Assembly (NCBI GenBank): GCA_037176905.1 | Contig: JBBBWG010027357.1 | Span: forward strand, 9,617 to 63,671 | DNA length: 54,055 nucleotides | Source: Azolla pinnata | Lineage: Eukaryota; Streptophyta; Polypodiopsida; Salviniales; Salviniaceae | Reading direction: 5' to 3' | Shown here: positions 1 through 11,959 of the stretch, piece by piece | Position numbering within the stretch: position 1 is the first letter of the stretch | Layout: each line of letters begins with the position of its first letter | Notes under the pieces: model-generated | What the model was told of the DNA's origin: nothing | The model's input: the letters and a program-made list of their open reading frames with translations, nothing else | Databases searched by the model: none | Program-made: the position numbers and the translations under genes

Positions 1-20
1 AGATTTTAGGTCAGATCGCC

Positions 21-84
21 GCAGAAGCAGCAGGAGGAAGCTGCAGAAGAAGCAGGAGGAAGCTGCAGAAGAAGCAGCAGAAGC
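21..84. repeat. 22-bp tandem repeat in FLA 5' leader
   Basis: Three consecutive units of about 22 bases beginning GCAGAAG and ending GGAAGCT lie immediately before the FLA start codon; the third unit is partial. The stretch is purine-rich (GCAGAAGAAG) and probably belongs to the 5' UTR. Nothing shows a function. Confidence 0.7.
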
Positions 85-90
85 GGGACG

Positions 91-1773
91 ATGGTGATGA
101 AGCTGATGAAGCTGATGAAGCCGGCGGCGCCGCAGAGCTCGCTGGCTATGGCGTCGGCTGCTCCATCGCTGCTCCTCCTCCTCCTCCTCCTCCTCTTCCT
201 TTCCTCCTCCTCCTCCTTCTTCCCCACCGCCATCGCCAACAACAACATCACCCAGATCCTGGCCCCGCACCCCAGCTACTCCTCCTTCGTCTCGCTCTGC
301 CAGCGCACCGGCGTCGCCGCGCAGATCTTCTCCCGCACCACCATCACCGTCCTGGCGCCGCCCAACGCCGCCCTGGACGCGGCGCTGAGCCCCTCCATGT
401 CCGCGGCGACGCTGTACGCCATCGCCAGCTACCACGTGCTGCTGGACTACTTCGACACGGCGAAGCTCAAGGCCATCACCAACGGCACGACGCTGAGCAC
501 GACGCTGTACCAGGCGTCGGGGCAGGCCAGCGGCAAGGAGGGCTTCGTCAACATCACCAGCCGCGGCTATGGCGGCGAGGTGCGGATCGGGGCGGCGGCG
601 GAGGGGGCGGAGCGGGGCGTGGCGGTGCAGAACGAGCTGTTCAAGCAGCCGTACAACATCAGCGTGGTGAGCGTGAGCGGGGTGCTGGTGCCGGAGGGGG
701 TGGGGGCGCCATCGCCGGCGCCGGCGCCGGTGAACTTCACGCAGATCTTGGTGCAGGTAGGCTCGCTCGTCAACGTTCCCTTCATCCTTTCCTCCCTAGG
801 GTTGTGTTTCTGCTTCGGCTGGGTGTGAAGGGCTTGTCCTTCTTCTGACGACGGCTTGCCGGTGCGGGTGCGGGAATCTGCAGAGCAAGAACTACAACAC
901 GTTCCTGTCGCTCATCCAGGCCACGGGCGTGGACGCGCTGCTGCTGAAGCACGACGCGCCGCCGGGCGTGACGATCTTCGCGCCGGACGACGCCGCCTTC
1001 GCCAAGCTGCCCAAAGGTAAGAAAAGGAAGGAGCCAAAAACGGCGCGCACAACGCAGCAGTAAGTAGTAGTTCAAGCAGTAGCTCCCAGATCTGATCGCC
1101 TGTGTTCTCTCTGGGTCGCCTCGGGCGTCGGCTGGGAATCTGGAATCGCTGGAACGTGGAATCGCTGGAAGGTGCATTGGCGGCGCTGACGAGCGCGGAG
1201 AAGGTGGCGCTGCTGGAGTTCCACTGCCTGGGGAGCTACTACTCGACGCAGGAGCTGGGCGCGCTGGGCGGCGGCTCGGCGGCGCAGCAGACGCTGGCCA
1301 GCGGCTCCGGCGGCGGCAAGTACGAGTACGCCGGCATCTCGCTGTCCAAGGCCGGCCAGACCGTCATCGACAGCGGCTACAACAAGGTGCCCGTGGGCCC
1401 CACGCTCTACAGCCAGGAGCCGCTGGGCCTCTACGGCATCGCCGCCGTCCTGCTGCCCACCGACATCTTCGGCCTCCCGCCCTCCGCCGCGCCGTCGCCG
1501 TCACCGTCATCCCCCTCGCCGTCGCCGTCACCGTCGCCGTCATCTCCCTCGCCGTCGCCGTCGCCGTCTTCTCCCTCGCCGTCGCCGTCTTCTCCCGCCG
1601 CCTCGCCCCCTGCTCCCCCTGGCAGCGACAGCGATGGCGCCCCCTCTCCCAACAGCGACAACAACTCCTCCTCCTCTGCTTCTCCCCCTCCTCCCTCTTC
1701 TTCTTCTTCGCCTTCTCAGCTCGCGCTTCTCCTCCTCCTCCTCCTCTCCTCCTCCTTCACCCTCCTCCTCTGA
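91..1773 (+). CDS. Fasciclin-like arabinogalactan protein, two FAS1 domains, GPI-anchored
   Basis: Predicted cell-surface adhesion glycoprotein. Exons 91-756, 884-1016 and 1172-1773 join in frame to 466 codons. The N-terminus has several close ATGs (91, 148); the one at 148 starts a classical signal peptide with a poly-Leu core ending near PTAIA. FAS1 domain 1 (about residues 55-200) carries the H2-like motif TITVLAPPNAALDAAL and the YH motif YHVLLDYF. Domain 2 starts near residue 215 and has GVTIFAPDDAAF (exon 2) and VALLEFHCLGSYY (exon 3). A long SPSPSP region follows, as expected for hydroxyproline O-arabinogalactosylation, then a small-residue cleavage zone and a poly-Leu tail typical of a GPI signal. 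N-glycosylation sequons NIT, NGT, NIS and NFT are present. Length fits two-FAS1 plant FLAs (about 400-470 aa). Subfamily and partner are unknown. The very GC-rich exons create long spurious antisense frames. Confidence 0.93.
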
Positions 1774-2060
1774 CGGCCTTTCCCTTCCTTCTTTGTTTGC
1801 TCTTGTGCTTTTTTGCCCTTCTCTTTGCTTTCCTGGCCCTTCCCCTTCCCCTTCCCCTTCCCTTCCCTTCCCTCCTTTTGCCTCCTCCCCCCCCCTTTTC
1901 CCTCTTCTTCCTTTCCTTCTTCGCCAGCCTGTCCCCATCTGTCTTCTTCTCTGCCCCTTCCACCACCACCACCACCACCACCGTCATCTCATCTCTTCTC
2001 CTCCCTTCCCTTCCTCCCCCCCTGAACCCTGTATTCTTGTTCTTCCATAATTTTTCATTC
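1774..2060. repeat. Pyrimidine-rich low-complexity tract after FLA
   Basis: Almost pure C/T on the + strand, with runs of CCCTTCC, a (CCA)n stretch near 1962-1982 and poly-C segments. It begins right after the FLA stop and probably includes its 3' UTR. The frames open here on both strands are artefacts of composition. Confidence 0.75.
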
Positions 2061-2798
2061 ACCGTCGGGTTTTTTTTTTTTACTTCGACCTACTCCACGA
2101 ATTGATCCAAATCCCCGCAAAGAATACATCAATCGAGGCTCTCCCCCCCCCTCTCTCTCTCTCCCCGCAAAGAATACATCCATCACACACAGCAAGAGGG
2201 GGGGGAAAAAGAGATGCGACTAACAGTTTCATTCAAATCACGTTTTTCCAAACTACAAATCAAAGACTAGGACTACTAGTTTCTCAACATCAGCGCGCTA
2301 GGACTAGCGTTAGTTCATTAACGCCATCAAATATTCGGCTTCCACTACTAACTCTTGTTCATCCATTGCAGTAAGAGAATCATCGATTAGGATCAATCAG
2401 CTGGAAGGAAGCGATTCAGAATGAAATCACAATCAACGTTATACTTGAAGTGGGCGTCAGTTTTTTATTGAAGCTGAAGAGTAAGAATGGAATTGCGAAC
2501 GAAGGTTTTCTGATCGAACCAAATATATGGATCGATTTGTGCAACTTCTTTTAGGAAAGAATCCTCCTCCTCCTAACTTTTTGAACAGCTCGTCTTTGTT
2601 TTGGCCTGGGGATGTTCTTGTTCGAGACGTGGAGAACCTTTGATGCAACCCTTAGGAAAATAGCCAAACCTTTGACGTACAACCTCAAGGACTAGCCCAA
2701 CCCCTTTAATAAAAACCTTAGGAAATAGGCAGTAAGAAACATTCGCAAAAAGCAACAGAAGCTGTGGTCGGATAGTGTGTGAAGTGCAAGACGCGCAA
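2061..2798. other. Intergenic, no gene recognised
   Basis: AT-balanced sequence with a T-run near 2070 and a CT-microsatellite near 2145-2162. A CCCCGCAAAGAATACATC motif is directly repeated (about 2114 and 2163). No coding exon, tRNA or known element was seen. Confidence 0.5.
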
Positions 2799-2942
2799 GA
2801 TCGATCGTTGGATGGATTGTCGATATGGGATGATGATCGATCGTTGGATGGATCGTCGATATGGGACGATGATCGATCGTTGGATGGATCGTCGATATGG
2901 GACGATGATCGATCGTTGGATGGATCGTAGATATCGGACGAT
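2799..2942 (+). repeat. 36-bp tandem repeat, four copies
   Basis: Four head-to-tail 36-base units (2799-2834, 2835-2870, 2871-2906, 2907-2942). Each starts GATCGATCGTTGGATGGAT. The middle two are identical; the first and last carry a few substitutions. The period is a multiple of three, so the frame stays open and would encode a 12-residue repeat (MIDRWMDRRYGT). No family is recognised and there is no support for expression. Confidence 0.9.
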
Positions 2943-3840
2943 TCGCTTTGCTGCGTGTTACCGCGCCGACACATCGCGTTGGGTTTGCCCTAAACGATAC
3001 TTTGCCCTAAACGATACATCCCCGAGACTCGATGCTTTGCTTGCATATACGTATGACAATTATATATCGTCCGACATTCGAATGCCAATTATTCCCCACC
3101 CGTCTGCTCCCAGCGGAATCGGATTCTTACTTGTTGCAGATGATTGATATATCTCTTGACATAGGCTTCTGGTAGTATAAAGTGAGAGAGCTCCAGGATG
3201 GGACTTAAGTGAGGAACATCGATCCGGCAGCAGAGCACAGGATTGCACAGTTCCGATCGATCGATCGAACCGCCGAGCTCGATCGGCCCCCAAACGTCCA
3301 TCGATCACTCTTAAATGAAAGCCTTCTACCGAGTGCGGAGAAAGGAAAGGAACGGGACCCGCCGCGACAACGTTTGCCCCGGATTCAGCTGCAGAAATAT
3401 ATGCGGAAGAAAGCCTTTTGGGTCTCGCTCGGAATCAGAAGGGGATCTTTTTCCCCAGCACCCCCGTGCCTCGCTTGCTGTGGCACCCCATGTGAGAAGA
3501 AGCCCCGGAAGATATTTTCTTTTTTCTGGGGTGATGGTTTCGGAGCCCGGAAGAGTCAGATGCAAGATATATACGTACAAACGGGAAGCCAAGGCAAGCA
3601 TCGCGCCAGATCGAGATCAGAACAACACAAAACAAAACAGACCAGAACAGAACAGAACAGAACAGAACAGAACGGAGCAAAAGAGGCATTCAAGCGACGA
3701 AAAATGAGAGGCGTCACAGAAGCATCTGTTGGTTGGCTTGGTTTGGTCAGGAGAAAATGAAGGAGAGCAACATATATACGGGTACGTATGCTTACCTACC
3801 GCTGTACATACGGCCGAGTTAAGCCTGCGTATGCCGTATG
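2943..3840. other. Intergenic region upstream of phosphorylase
   Basis: No gene recognised. It holds a short direct repeat (TTTGCCCTAAACGATAC, about 2984 and 3001), a cluster of GATCGATCGATCG near 3256-3270, and an AGAAC pentamer run just before the phosphorylase promoter. Open frames here look like chance. Confidence 0.5.
3643..3673. repeat. (CAGAA)n pentanucleotide microsatellite
   Basis: About six uninterrupted CAGAA units. It is related by reverse complement to the much longer TTCTG/CTCTG array at 12466-12668. Confidence 0.85.
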
Positions 3841-3881
3841 TATACGCGTATGTATACGCCTATACGCAGGGCTTTATACGC
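3841..3881 (+). promoter_or_regulatory. Cluster of four TATACGC motifs upstream of phosphorylase
   Basis: The heptamer TATACGC starts at 3841, 3853, 3861 and 3875, within 41 bases and about 100 bases before the phosphorylase ATG. Position and repetition suggest a core-promoter or 5' UTR element, but no known plant cis-element was matched; it could be a simple local duplication of GTATACGC. Confidence 0.3.
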
Positions 3882-3971
3882 TACTTCTTCTTGCTCCAAC
3901 TGTTGCACTGCTTGTACTCGAAAAGCCTTCGATCTGTCGTCGTCCTTCCCCAGCTTGCTGCTCTCACCGCC

Positions 3972-6900
3972 ATGGCTCCTGCTCCTGCATCGTCTTCGTC
4001 CTCTGAATCCAACGGAGAGCTCGTGGCCTCCTCCCCCCAGGATCTGGCTGCCTCCATCAAGCACCATGCAGACTTCTCTCCCCGCTTCTCTCCACCCAAG
4101 TTCTCTCCCGAGCAGGCCTTCTACGCCACAGCTGAGACGGTCAGAGATACTCTCGTCCAGGTGCGCTCTCCTTTCCTCCATTCCTTCGCCCCCGCCCCAT
4201 TTTCCCTCGCCTCTCTTTGTAATCTCTTTCGATCTGATCTTGCTCCGTTCTGTTCCTCCGATCTGCTTATGCAGAAACTCCTGATTTTGTTACCGTGTGC
4301 GGTCTTACTGTTGTTCGCCTCCATATTATGCTTCTTTGCTCTTGCTTTCTTTGATTGTTTTTCTTTTGTTTGCGAGCTTGCCAATCTCATCGACCTGACC
4401 GATTCTCTCTTCTCCTTTCGCTCTCGACTGTTCCGCAGAGATGGAATGACACTTATCGCCATTTCCATCAGTCCAACCCGAAGCAGACTTATTACCTTTC
4501 CATGGAATACTTGCAAGGTAGAGCCCTGACAAACGCTGTAGGGAACCTTGGCCTCAAGGATTCCTATGCTGCGGCTCTAATCAAGCTCGGCCATGACATG
4601 GAGAGCATCGTCGAACAGGTATGGAATCCGATGCCATGCCTCCGATCTAATTGCAGTTTTCATTCAGCAATCCATATCGATATACGAATGTTATAGTCAC
4701 TTGGTTAAACATCTATTCGCCCGGATTTCGAACTGAAAATGTATCAATCAGTATCAGTATGTGTATGTTATACGCAGCTGGTTATGCCTATGTATCTGTA
4801 GAGAATCCAGGTAGAGATCTTAAGGTAACTTGGTTCCAGGTGCTAAACTAGTGAGCTTACACTCTATCACTCGAGTTGAATTGTAGAATATGCAAGCCCA
4901 AACATTGATACATGTAACCCTGTGAACTTAGCGATGTGCATGTGTACATGCGTGCGTCTATCTGTGCAGTTATCGTATTGAAGGCCTCCTTCTCTCCTTG
5001 ACAACGGAAGGTAGGTTTACAAAGGTTATCGTGATTAAACCTGTGTTCTCTGATGTTCGCTACTTTCTTCCCTTCTTGTATCTTCAGGAGAAAGATGCCG
5101 CCCTTGGAAATGGAGGCTTGGGGAGGCTAGCATCTTGTTTCTTGGACTCGATGGCCACATTAAACCTCCCTGCGTGGGGCTATGGGCTGCGGTATAGGTA
5201 TGGCTTATTCATGCAGAAAATCACTGACAAGGGTCAAGAGGAATATGCCGAAGATTGGCTGGAGGTAATTCTGTCTTTCTGTGTGTGTGTATATATATAT
5301 ATATATATAAAATATAAACATGTGCATGTATATGAAAGAACCAAGATGCATCGATACAGAGAGCACCAACACGCGTAGGTACAGTAAATTAAAAGCTGCA
5401 GCATTTTGCAGAGTTCAACAGTGAATTCATCCCCAGGAAGGAATTTGAAAGCTGTGCTTTTGGTTTATGACATGCTTCAATACGATTTGGAAAGGAGTGG
5501 AAGAGAAGGGCCCGTTTTGTTAATGATTAATAGTATGAAGTGACTAGCATGACAGGCATGGTGTTATGATGTTTGACATAGCCTGAATAGAGGAGCTTTC
5601 TAGGTGTTATCCAGGTTTCTAGCATGTGGCAATGATATACAATCTGACCCCTCACAGTTCAATTTGCTCATGGCAATGAATGGTGTATGTTGAGGCATGG
5701 ACATGTTCTCATTGTTCGACCATGTTGGCTGAACTCTTCATGTCTGTGAGCATTGTGGTGTCGTCTCTATTCTCTCCTTATATTTCTGAATGCCTCAATA
5801 GTAGGAGCTATATCCACTTTCCATGGGGAAGATTCATGTAAGTTCTAACTGGATTGCAGAAGTTCAGCCCATGGGAAATCGTGAGACACGATATTGTCTA
5901 TCCCATCCGATTTTTCGGCGAAGTTCAAATTCGACAGGACGGCAGGTATTTGTTGAGCTTTTTGTATCGAATATTAACTGTACAGGACTGAACATCGAAT
6001 ATATTGTGGCTGCATACATACATATACACACACAACATATATTTGTGAAAGATTGATGTACGTATACTTGGGTAGATAAACGTATTTCTGTAGACACTTA
6101 CATTTGGTAGAGAAACGAGAGTCGATGTAATCAACATCTTTTAAAGCCCAAGCTGAGGTGAGATCAAAAGTTACATGTCTGTGTCTATAGTACGGCCAAG
6201 GTCATAGTCCAGAGAATAGTCATAGTCCAGAGAAATGACTTTTGAATTGCCATTATTGTGAATTTTTAACAGTCGCGACTGGATTGGTGGTGAAGTTTTG
6301 CAAGCCCTTGCTTATGATATTCCCATTCCTGGCTACAATACCAAGAATACAATAAGCCTAAGGATATGGGATGCAAAAGCATCTGCCAAAGACTTCGATT
6401 TATATGCCTTCAATGCGGGTGAATACGACAAAGCAGCGCATCTTCATTCCAAAGCTTCTCAGGTGTTTATATCTATTTTATGTAGGTCTATGGAGGCTTC
6501 AAGATAAGCAATGTGCTAACGAGTTTTGCCTTCAGATATGTTCGGTACTATATCCTGGCGATGCAACAGAAGACGGAAAGCTTCTCCGTCTGAAGCAACA
6601 GTTCTTCTTATGCAGCGCGTCCCTACAGGTATTGTGCTACGTAATGACCATTGCACTCGATGTTTGCGTCCGGACTACTGAATGCGCTTGTTTTATGCAC
6701 ATTTAGGACATAATTGCAAGGTTCAAGGAGAGATATCCTAAAGGCACAAGCCTGGACTGGAACATATTCCCAACAAAAGTGGCGGTGCAAATGAATGATA
6801 CACATCCAACCTTAGCCATACCAGAGCTCATGCGTCTTCTCATGGATGTGGAAGGTCTGGGATGGAATCAAGCATGGGCCATAACAACCAGGTCTTGCTC

Positions 6901-9347
6901 AACGATTATTTTACGTCATTGGAATTCTGCTAGCTGTAAGAGTAGATCTTTATTTTGTCTCTTTCTTGCATCAGCTCGGTGGCTTACACAAACCATACAG
7001 TTCTTCCTGAAGCACTGGAGAAATGGCCACAAAGCGTAATTGCTAAGCTGCTGCCGAGGCATATGGAAATTATTGCTGAAATTGATAAACAGGTACGTTT
7101 TCTGAGGCTGTAACAGATCTGGGGAGTATGGTAGCCTTGGTATATCAAGGTCTCATTCTTGCTTTAATTATGCCTGCATATTAGAACGGAGAATGTGGAA
7201 CTCTTGTTGGTAGGAGCTTAGGATTAAGGTCCATCTTTGACTACGATTGTTTCTGGAATACCCACGAGACCCAAAGTTGATACGAACATAGTGACGGGTT
7301 TGTGTTTGCAGTTTCAAGCTCTTCTACGGTCAGAAAGGCCAGATCTTGAACATAAGCTTGCTGATTTACGGATTGTTGATGCGAGAAATCCAAACAAGGT
7401 TCTGGTTCACATGGCACATTTATGTGTCATTTCTTCTCATGCTGTAAGTACGAGCTACTTGCACCTTCCTTCCTCTCTAATTTCTGAAGGAAGGTAGAAC
7501 GGTTTATATATGGTTATTGGTGGAGAGATGATTGGAAGTTCTGACTTATTCCAGGTAAATGGTGTGGCTGAACTCCATAGTAACATACTGAAGAGAGAAT
7601 TGTTTTCTGATTTCTACTCGTTGTGGCCCGACAAGTTCCAAAACAAGACGAATGGAGTCACACCTAGGCGCTGGCTTAAATTTTGTAGCCCTGAATTGAG
7701 TTCGATCATCACTAAATGGTTAGGGACAGATGAATGGGTCACGAATCTTGACTTGCTGAAAGGTCTCCGCAAAGTATGTACTATACTTCTTGCTATCCTA
7801 CTAATCTAACATGTGCTGCATTGATATTCCAGAAAATAGAGAAAAAATAGTGGTAAGCTTTTGCAGAAACATTGTCTGTACACTTGACATAATGTATGTC
7901 TTTGGAATTATCCTAGTTTGCCGATGACAAAGAGCTCCAAAGTGAATGGGCAGCAGCCAAGAAAGCGAACAAGGCTCGCCTAGCAGCTTACCTCTTGGAG
8001 GTTACTGGCATTCAAGTGGACACAGATACCCTCTTTGATATCCAGATCAAGCGCATACACGAGTACAAGAGGCAATTCCTCAACATCTTGTCTGTCATCT
8101 ATCGATACAAGAAGATCAAGGTAGACTATTTTGTTGGTTGTGTTTCTGTGATCATCTTTGGTAGTTTTTCTGCTCAGTCTCAAGATTTCTGCTGTCATCT
8201 GGTATATTCCATATTATAAAGGAAACGAGTCGAGAGGAAAGAAAGCTGGTTGTGCCTCGGACTGTTATGTTTGGTGGTAAGGCGTTTGCGACGTATGCTC
8301 AGGCGAAAAGGATTGTGAAGCTTGTAACAGATGTTGGAGCAGTTGTCAATAATGATCCAGATGTTGGGGGTCTTCTCAAGGTCAGTAAAAAACATAGGTG
8401 ATGATGTGTTATACTCATTGTCGGAAAGGATGTGGATAGCTTAATACATTTTCATCAGCCGGCTATACACATTTGGGATTATTAAGTCATGTACACAGGG
8501 AACTTACTTATACATACATACAGAATTTTGGAGTTAATCAGACATGGAACCTATTTTCAGGTGGTTTTCATTCCCAACTATAATGTGACTGTAGCCGAAC
8601 TTGCCATTCCTGCGAGTGAGTTATCCCAACACATAAGCACTGCAGGAATGGAAGCAAGTGGCACAAGCAACATGAAATTCGCTTTGAATGGGTGTCTTAT
8701 CATCGGGACACTCGATGGAGCTAATGTCGAAATCCGGGAGGAGATTGGAGAAGAGAATTTCTTCCTGTTTGGAGCAAGGGCGGGTGATATCTCAAGATTG
8801 CGCAAGGAAAGAGAACAAGGCCATGTATGATGCGTTCAGAAACCCGGTTTCAATGTAACACAAATCTGGGGTTATATACTACTACTCCAGAAACTCTAAT
8901 TCGAGGTTTTTTATGCTATGAATACCACAGTTTGTGCCAGACCCTCGCTTTCAGGAGACAAAAGACTTCATCAGGAGCGGCGTTTTTGGCAGCTATGATT
9001 ACACTCCGCTGCTTGATGCCCTGGAGGGTAATACTGGGTATGGAAGAGGGGACTATTTCCTAGTTGGGTATGACTTCCCATCTTATTTGGAATGTCAGGC
9101 TGAAGTGGATGGAGCTTACAGGTAAATTGGTACTCGTCTCGCTGTTTCCATTTCTCAAAAGCTGTATATATAAAATACTATTGCAAGCTTGTGTTAAGTG
9201 GATTCCATACCTTGCTGCAGGGACAAATCAAAGTGGACCAAAATGTCCATCTTGAGTACTGCAGGTTCAGGAAAGTTCAGTAGCGATCGGACGATACAGC
9301 AGTATGCTAAGGAGATCTGGAACATTCAAGAATGCCGAGTTCCATGA
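3972..9347 (+). CDS. PHS2: Alpha-glucan (starch) phosphorylase, cytosolic type
   Basis: Releases glucose-1-phosphate from alpha-1,4-glucans using pyridoxal phosphate (GT35). Exons: 3972-4160, 4439-4618, 5088-5264, 5860-5945, 6273-6462, 6536-6628, 6707-6891, 6975-7092, 7312-7443, 7555-7773, 7917-8120, 8222-8380, 8561-8824, 8931-9121, 9221-9347. Phases close throughout, giving 837 aa. Diagnostic stretches: [13 protein letters not shown] (exon 2), [18 protein letters not shown] (exon 3), [15 protein letters not shown] (exon 7), [11 protein letters not shown] (exon 10), [13 protein letters not shown] (exon 11) and the PLP-lysine signature [14 protein letters not shown] (exon 13, Lys about 683). 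The short Ser-rich N-terminus lacks an obvious transit peptide. The roughly 78-residue insertion of plastidial forms is absent between EIDKQ (exon 8) and exon 9. Both points favour the cytosolic isoform acting on heteroglycan from maltose metabolism. ATG 3972 sits in a good context (gccATGg). An AATAAA lies near 9396. Confidence 0.96.
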
Positions 9348-11259
9348 GTTTCATTTTTTTTATTTTTATGTAAAGCTTTCTAGGTGTTCAATTCGAATAA
9401 ACTTGTCCTAGTTCAGATGAAAATCCATACATGAGGATAATATTTTTCGCATAAGCAAATAAAGCAGCATGGATCAAGAGTTCTGTACATCAATCGGCTG
9501 GTCTTTGTCACATCAATGATATAGCAATCTCCCCTGTCACTATACTGAGATTGTAATATGCAGCGTGGGACCGGCTCCCACGTAACAGTATTGTACGTGG
9601 CTATTTAAATAATCAATCAGATTCACGATACAAAATCATAGTTACAGATCTAAGGCATCGATCTTAGCCGGTGCTAACTTTAGTAGGCAAGCCCCCGACA
9701 TTCCAAGCATGTGCGCACATGGCCAAATTTTACCTAATTATGATTGCAGATCTCAGAGACCAGAACCTTATTTAAATATTTGGGCATTTTATGTCTGTGT
9801 AAGTTGTGAAATCAGATTATATCACTCTGCGCATAGGATCATATTTCGGTAATTGTCAACCTATTTTACTACTTTTTGCTTTCAAAGACTTGCCAAACTT
9901 GACAAACCTGAGCGAGCTTACATTTTAATTGAGCCGTCCACAATTGTGATTAAACAATCTGGTTCAGTAATCTAAAAGCTGTTGAAGGGCGTTTCAGATC
10001 CGGCCCACTTCATTCGTAGCATAGAGGAGTTTGTCGGCGGACATTTCTGTAGGCCCCTTTCCAACCGCTCACATCAATTATTTCACACCATGATGATCAC
10101 AGCCTTCTGAGTGGGTATCCACCTTCATACTCGGTGTTGAACTGAGGAAAGTGCGGTATATTGTAGATAAGCCCAGGCATAATCTGTGTGCCTTTAGTAA
10201 AGGATTTCATTTGGTTGTACCTATATGCTAATGTAAATCATTGAGCCGTTCTGCCAATACCACACCTTTGGATAAATACCATTACATCTCCGTGTTTCAG
10301 GGGCTAGAGCCCAGTCAAACACTTTATATGGATGATGCCCTTGAGAACACCAACGATTTCGGCTTGAATACAAGAATACTTTTGCTGTTCCATGATGTAA
10401 TTCTGAGAGATTTTAACTAAATTGGTGTCCAAACGCTGGAGGAAACGCGCCCTTTTAAGAAGCAAAACAAAGCAACGGGGTCGTGGACCTTTCATGCTCA
10501 ACACTGGCTGGCAAGAAACCGATGTACCCACACCCGCTCATCCAGACGTTCCATTACATTGGCTCAAGATGGCAAGTAGAAGAGACTGTCCATGATCCGA
10601 AACTATCAGTGACCTTCGTGCTGCAAGCAATCCATCAGACATTTCCTTTTTAGCAACAATTTAATAAAAAAGCCGTATTCTACTTTACCATTTCTAATCT
10701 TACCCAAAGCGTGCATTTTACAACATTCCAACAGCGTTAATTTTTCCGATTACAGGCTTCTGTACACGATGGTTGAATAAAAAAGCAAGAAAATTGCAGA
10801 TAGATCCTTGGCTTCTAAGAAACATTCATCATACATGTTTGGATATTTTGCAAAACTTGCTTCAAATTTTCACGATGACATACTCGTGTGTAACTAGTTA
10901 AGTTTGGATATTTTACACTCCTGTGTAGTTAAGTTTAAAGGAACGCAAGCAACTCGCCGGATTTTTCCACAATGTTCATACGCAAGATCATGTTTGGACA
11001 TCTGAACTTTTCATTCTGTCTCACCGTTCCTGTCTTGGAACCGCTGTACTCGGATCTTCGTCAGAGAAATCATAGCAATGTATCGATGTCTTGATTTCTT
11101 TCCCGAAATGCTCCAACAAGACGTTTTGATTGGAGCATCCCGGCTGTATCCAAGGCATGTGCATTGACTTCCTTTTTCTGACGATGATCTGATTAGAAGA
11201 GCTTCAAAGAACAAGAGAAAACGAGAGGGACATGCTAGAAGGCTTGGAAGACACTATAA
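9348..11259. other. Intergenic, no gene recognised
   Basis: AT-rich DNA starting with the phosphorylase 3' UTR (AATAAA near 9396). A short reverse-strand frame at 10304-10531 was examined and not accepted. No exon chain, tRNA or intact transposon ends were seen. Confidence 0.5.
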
Positions 11260-11526
11260 AACGATCTGCAGAAATAAATGGCGAGATGTTCAAGCGAGAT
11301 CTTGCGTAAGACTGTTGAAAGAAAAAAGGCGTTTAGGATATGTTCAAACACGATCTCGAGCATGAGTTTTCTTGAGAAAAGATCAGGCTTCAATCTATGG
11401 AAAGAAATGGCGTTTTGGAGATGTTAGAACACAATCTTACGCATACGAGTTGTCAGTTTCAAGAGAGCAGGCATCCATCTGCGGAAAGAAATGGCGTTTT
11501 GGAGATGTTCGAACACGATCGTGGAC
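11260..11526. repeat. Degenerate 81-84 bp minisatellite
   Basis: At least three diverged units built around GGCGTTTTGGAGATGTTCGAACACGATC. The clearest boundaries are at 11342, 11423 and 11507 (spacings 81 and 84). The best-conserved core is GAAATGGCGTTTTGGAGATG. Spacing is a multiple of three, so one frame stays open, but no protein family is recognised. Confidence 0.65.
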
Positions 11527-11732
11527 GGGAATTCCTAGTTCTGCGGGAGAGAGGGGGGGATCTGTAATCGAACTTGCGAACGCAAAAGAAAATGGAGAGG
11601 GGAAGGATCCGTGGAGAAGCTGGTGAAGCGAGCTAATTAGAACAATGACAAGGAAGCAGAAGAAGAGGGAAGGTGAGAGAAACGGTTTCAGGCTAGCATA
11701 CAAACAATCAATTCATCACCATCATCATCACC

Positions 11733-11734
<2 letters not shown>

Positions 11735-11780
<46 letters not shown>
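11735..11780. repeat. (GA)n dinucleotide microsatellite
   Basis: Uninterrupted GA for 46 bases, directly after a CAT/CAC-rich stretch at 11711-11733. Confidence 0.95.
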
Positions 11781-11784
<4 letters not shown>

Positions 11785-11959
11785 GAGTCGGAAGGAAACG
11801 GCGTTGATGCGAGGGAGCTTGTTGGACATGGAGCCTGCAGAGCGAGAAGTGCATAAAAATGGAGGCGAAGAAGCAGCAGAAAGACGACGACGGTGCAGCA
11901 GCGAACAAGAAAGGCAGACACAGACAGACACAGACAGACACAGAGAAGAAGAAATATAA

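Noticed and set aside
1540-1938. Arg/Gly/Glu-rich reverse-strand frame of 132 codons
   Set aside because: Pure shadow of the CT-rich and SP-repeat coding tract of the FLA gene; no domain.
10304-10531. 75-codon reverse frame with a segment (QAEIVGVLKGI) faintly like retrotransposon RNase H
   Set aside because: Only one weak motif, no flanking reverse transcriptase or intact catalytic residues; too little to call a mobile element.
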